From the NCBI GenBank assembly GCA_024638345.1, contig JAHEKL010000002.1:1-32973 (forward strand): a stretch of DNA of 32,973 bases. Direction: 5' to 3'. Position 1 is the first letter of the stretch. The number at the start of each line of letters is the position of its first letter. Source of the stretch: Gammaproteobacteria bacterium (GTDB lineage Bacteria; Gemmatimonadota; Gemmatimonadetes; Longimicrobiales; Gaopeijiaceae). Positions 31,952 to 32,973 of the stretch are shown one piece after another. The translations under genes were made by a program, and so were the position numbers. Below the pieces are notes generated by a model. That model did not search any database and was not told where the DNA came from. It saw only the letters and a program-made list of their open reading frames with translations.

Positions 31952-32973
31952 TGACCGTTGAATCCCTGAAGAAAGAAGCGCGGCGCCACGAGCAGAGAGA
32001 GGAGTGGATCAAGGCGCTCGATCTCTACCTCCAGGCGATCGAGGCTCAGGCAGGCCAGGACGAGCCCGACATCGCTCTCCACAACCGCGTCGGAGACCTT
32101 CAGGTGCGGCTCGGCGACAACGAGGGCGCGTTCGATAGCTACGAGCGTGCGATCGGACTCTACCTTTCGGCCGAGCTTCCGAACAACGCGGTAGCGGTAT
32201 GTCGAAAGGTCATCCGTCACGACCCCGAGCGTCCGACGTCCTATCTGAGGATGGGGCAGATTCGCGCTCAACAGGGCTTCATCGTCGACGCACGGCAGCA
32301 GTTCATCACCTATGCGGAGATGATGCAGGCCCGTGGGGAGTCCGACGAATCGTTTCGCGCCCTGGAGGAATTCGTTGCGCTCGCCCCGCAGGACATCGAC
32401 ACGCGCGTCTTCCTTGCCGAGCAGCTGATCGCGAAGGAGCAGAACGAGGAGGCTCTCTACTACCTCTCCGAAGCGTATCGGGCCGCAGCGAGTCAGGGGC
32501 AGCAGGATCGCGAAAGCGAGATTCTGGAGCGTATCCACTCCATCGATCCGGATCATCCCGTGCCGACCGCACTCGAGACGGCTTCCGAGGAACCGGACGC
32601 CTTCCTCTCCCCTCCCGCGGACGAGCCGATGGACCTGGAGATCACATCGTTCGGAGAGGTTACGCTATCGGACGAAGCCGTGACGAAGGCGGGGTCGGAC
32701 GCCCTCGAAGCGTCGGGCGGTATCAGCCTGGACGATTCCACGAGCTTGGCGGAGGACCTCGAAGTAGAGCTCGACGAGGAGTCCGAGGGGTTCGAGGGCT
32801 TGGAGATCACGAGCTTCGGTGTGCTCGACGAGCAGGAGGAGGACGAAGAGGACGTCCGGACGGGGGTCATCGAGGGCCTGGAGTCCAGCGGTCTCGACGA
32901 CGAGGAGTCTACGCTTGAACGGGACGCGCTCGATCTCGGGCAGGAAGCGGATGACGGCTTGGAGGAAGAGGAG
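31951..32973 (+). CDS. TPR-repeat protein with acidic low-complexity C-terminal region (3' end outside window)
   Basis: Manually translated open frame from ATG 31951 to window end: MTVESLKKEARRHEQREEWIKALDLYLQAIEAQAGQDEPDIALHNRVGDLQVRLGDNEGAFDSYERAIGLY... Absent from ORF track because no in-window stop. Confidence 0.85.
   Translation, partial: MTVESLKKEARRHEQREEWIKALDLYLQAIEAQAGQDEPDIALHNRVGDLQVRLGDNEGAFDSYERAIGLYLSAELPNNAVAVCRKVIRHDPERPTSYLRMGQIRAQQGFIVDARQQFITYAEMMQARGESDESFRALEEFVALAPQDIDTRVFLAEQLIAKEQNEEALYYLSEAYRAAASQGQQDRESEILERIHSIDPDHPVPTALETASEEPDAFLSPPADEPMDLEITSFGEVTLSDEAVTKAGSDALEASGGISLDDSTSLAEDLEVELDEESEGFEGLEITSFGVLDEQEEDEEDVRTGVIEGLESSGLDDEESTLERDALDLGQEADDGLEEEE

Overview
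High-GC window, probably Gemmatimonadota-like (my inference from gene content and style). It holds about 29 protein-coding genes, all on the + strand, with no rRNA, tRNA, CRISPR array or recognisable mobile element. Most genes are core housekeeping or cell-envelope functions: TPR proteins, DegT-family aminotransferase, bamD-like, nadD, secA, radC, relA/spoT, uvrB, tsaE-tsaB-rimI, hemB, LysM protein, ccsA/hemX-like, hemA, NAD-dependent epimerase, a complete Tol-Pal-type cluster (tolQ-tolR-tonB/tolA-like-tolB-pal-cpoB-like), nrdR, tatC, an lptD-like barrel, an Fn3 lipoprotein, a glutamate formimidoyltransferase-like gene, and a 3'-truncated acidic TPR protein missing from the ORF track. I see no clear novel defence or mobile system. 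The least explained signal is a long imperfect hairpin (about 28 paired positions over 66 nt), abutted by a second perfect 8-bp hairpin, between pal and the cpoB-like gene. Other points are hairpins in several other intergenic regions, a possible leaderless promoter/start for the formimidoyltransferase gene, lineage-specific envelope protein features (TolA replaced by an EP-repeat TonB-like protein, CpoB as a lipoprotein, LptD with one Cys), and many 4-nt stop/start overlaps joining functionally unrelated genes.
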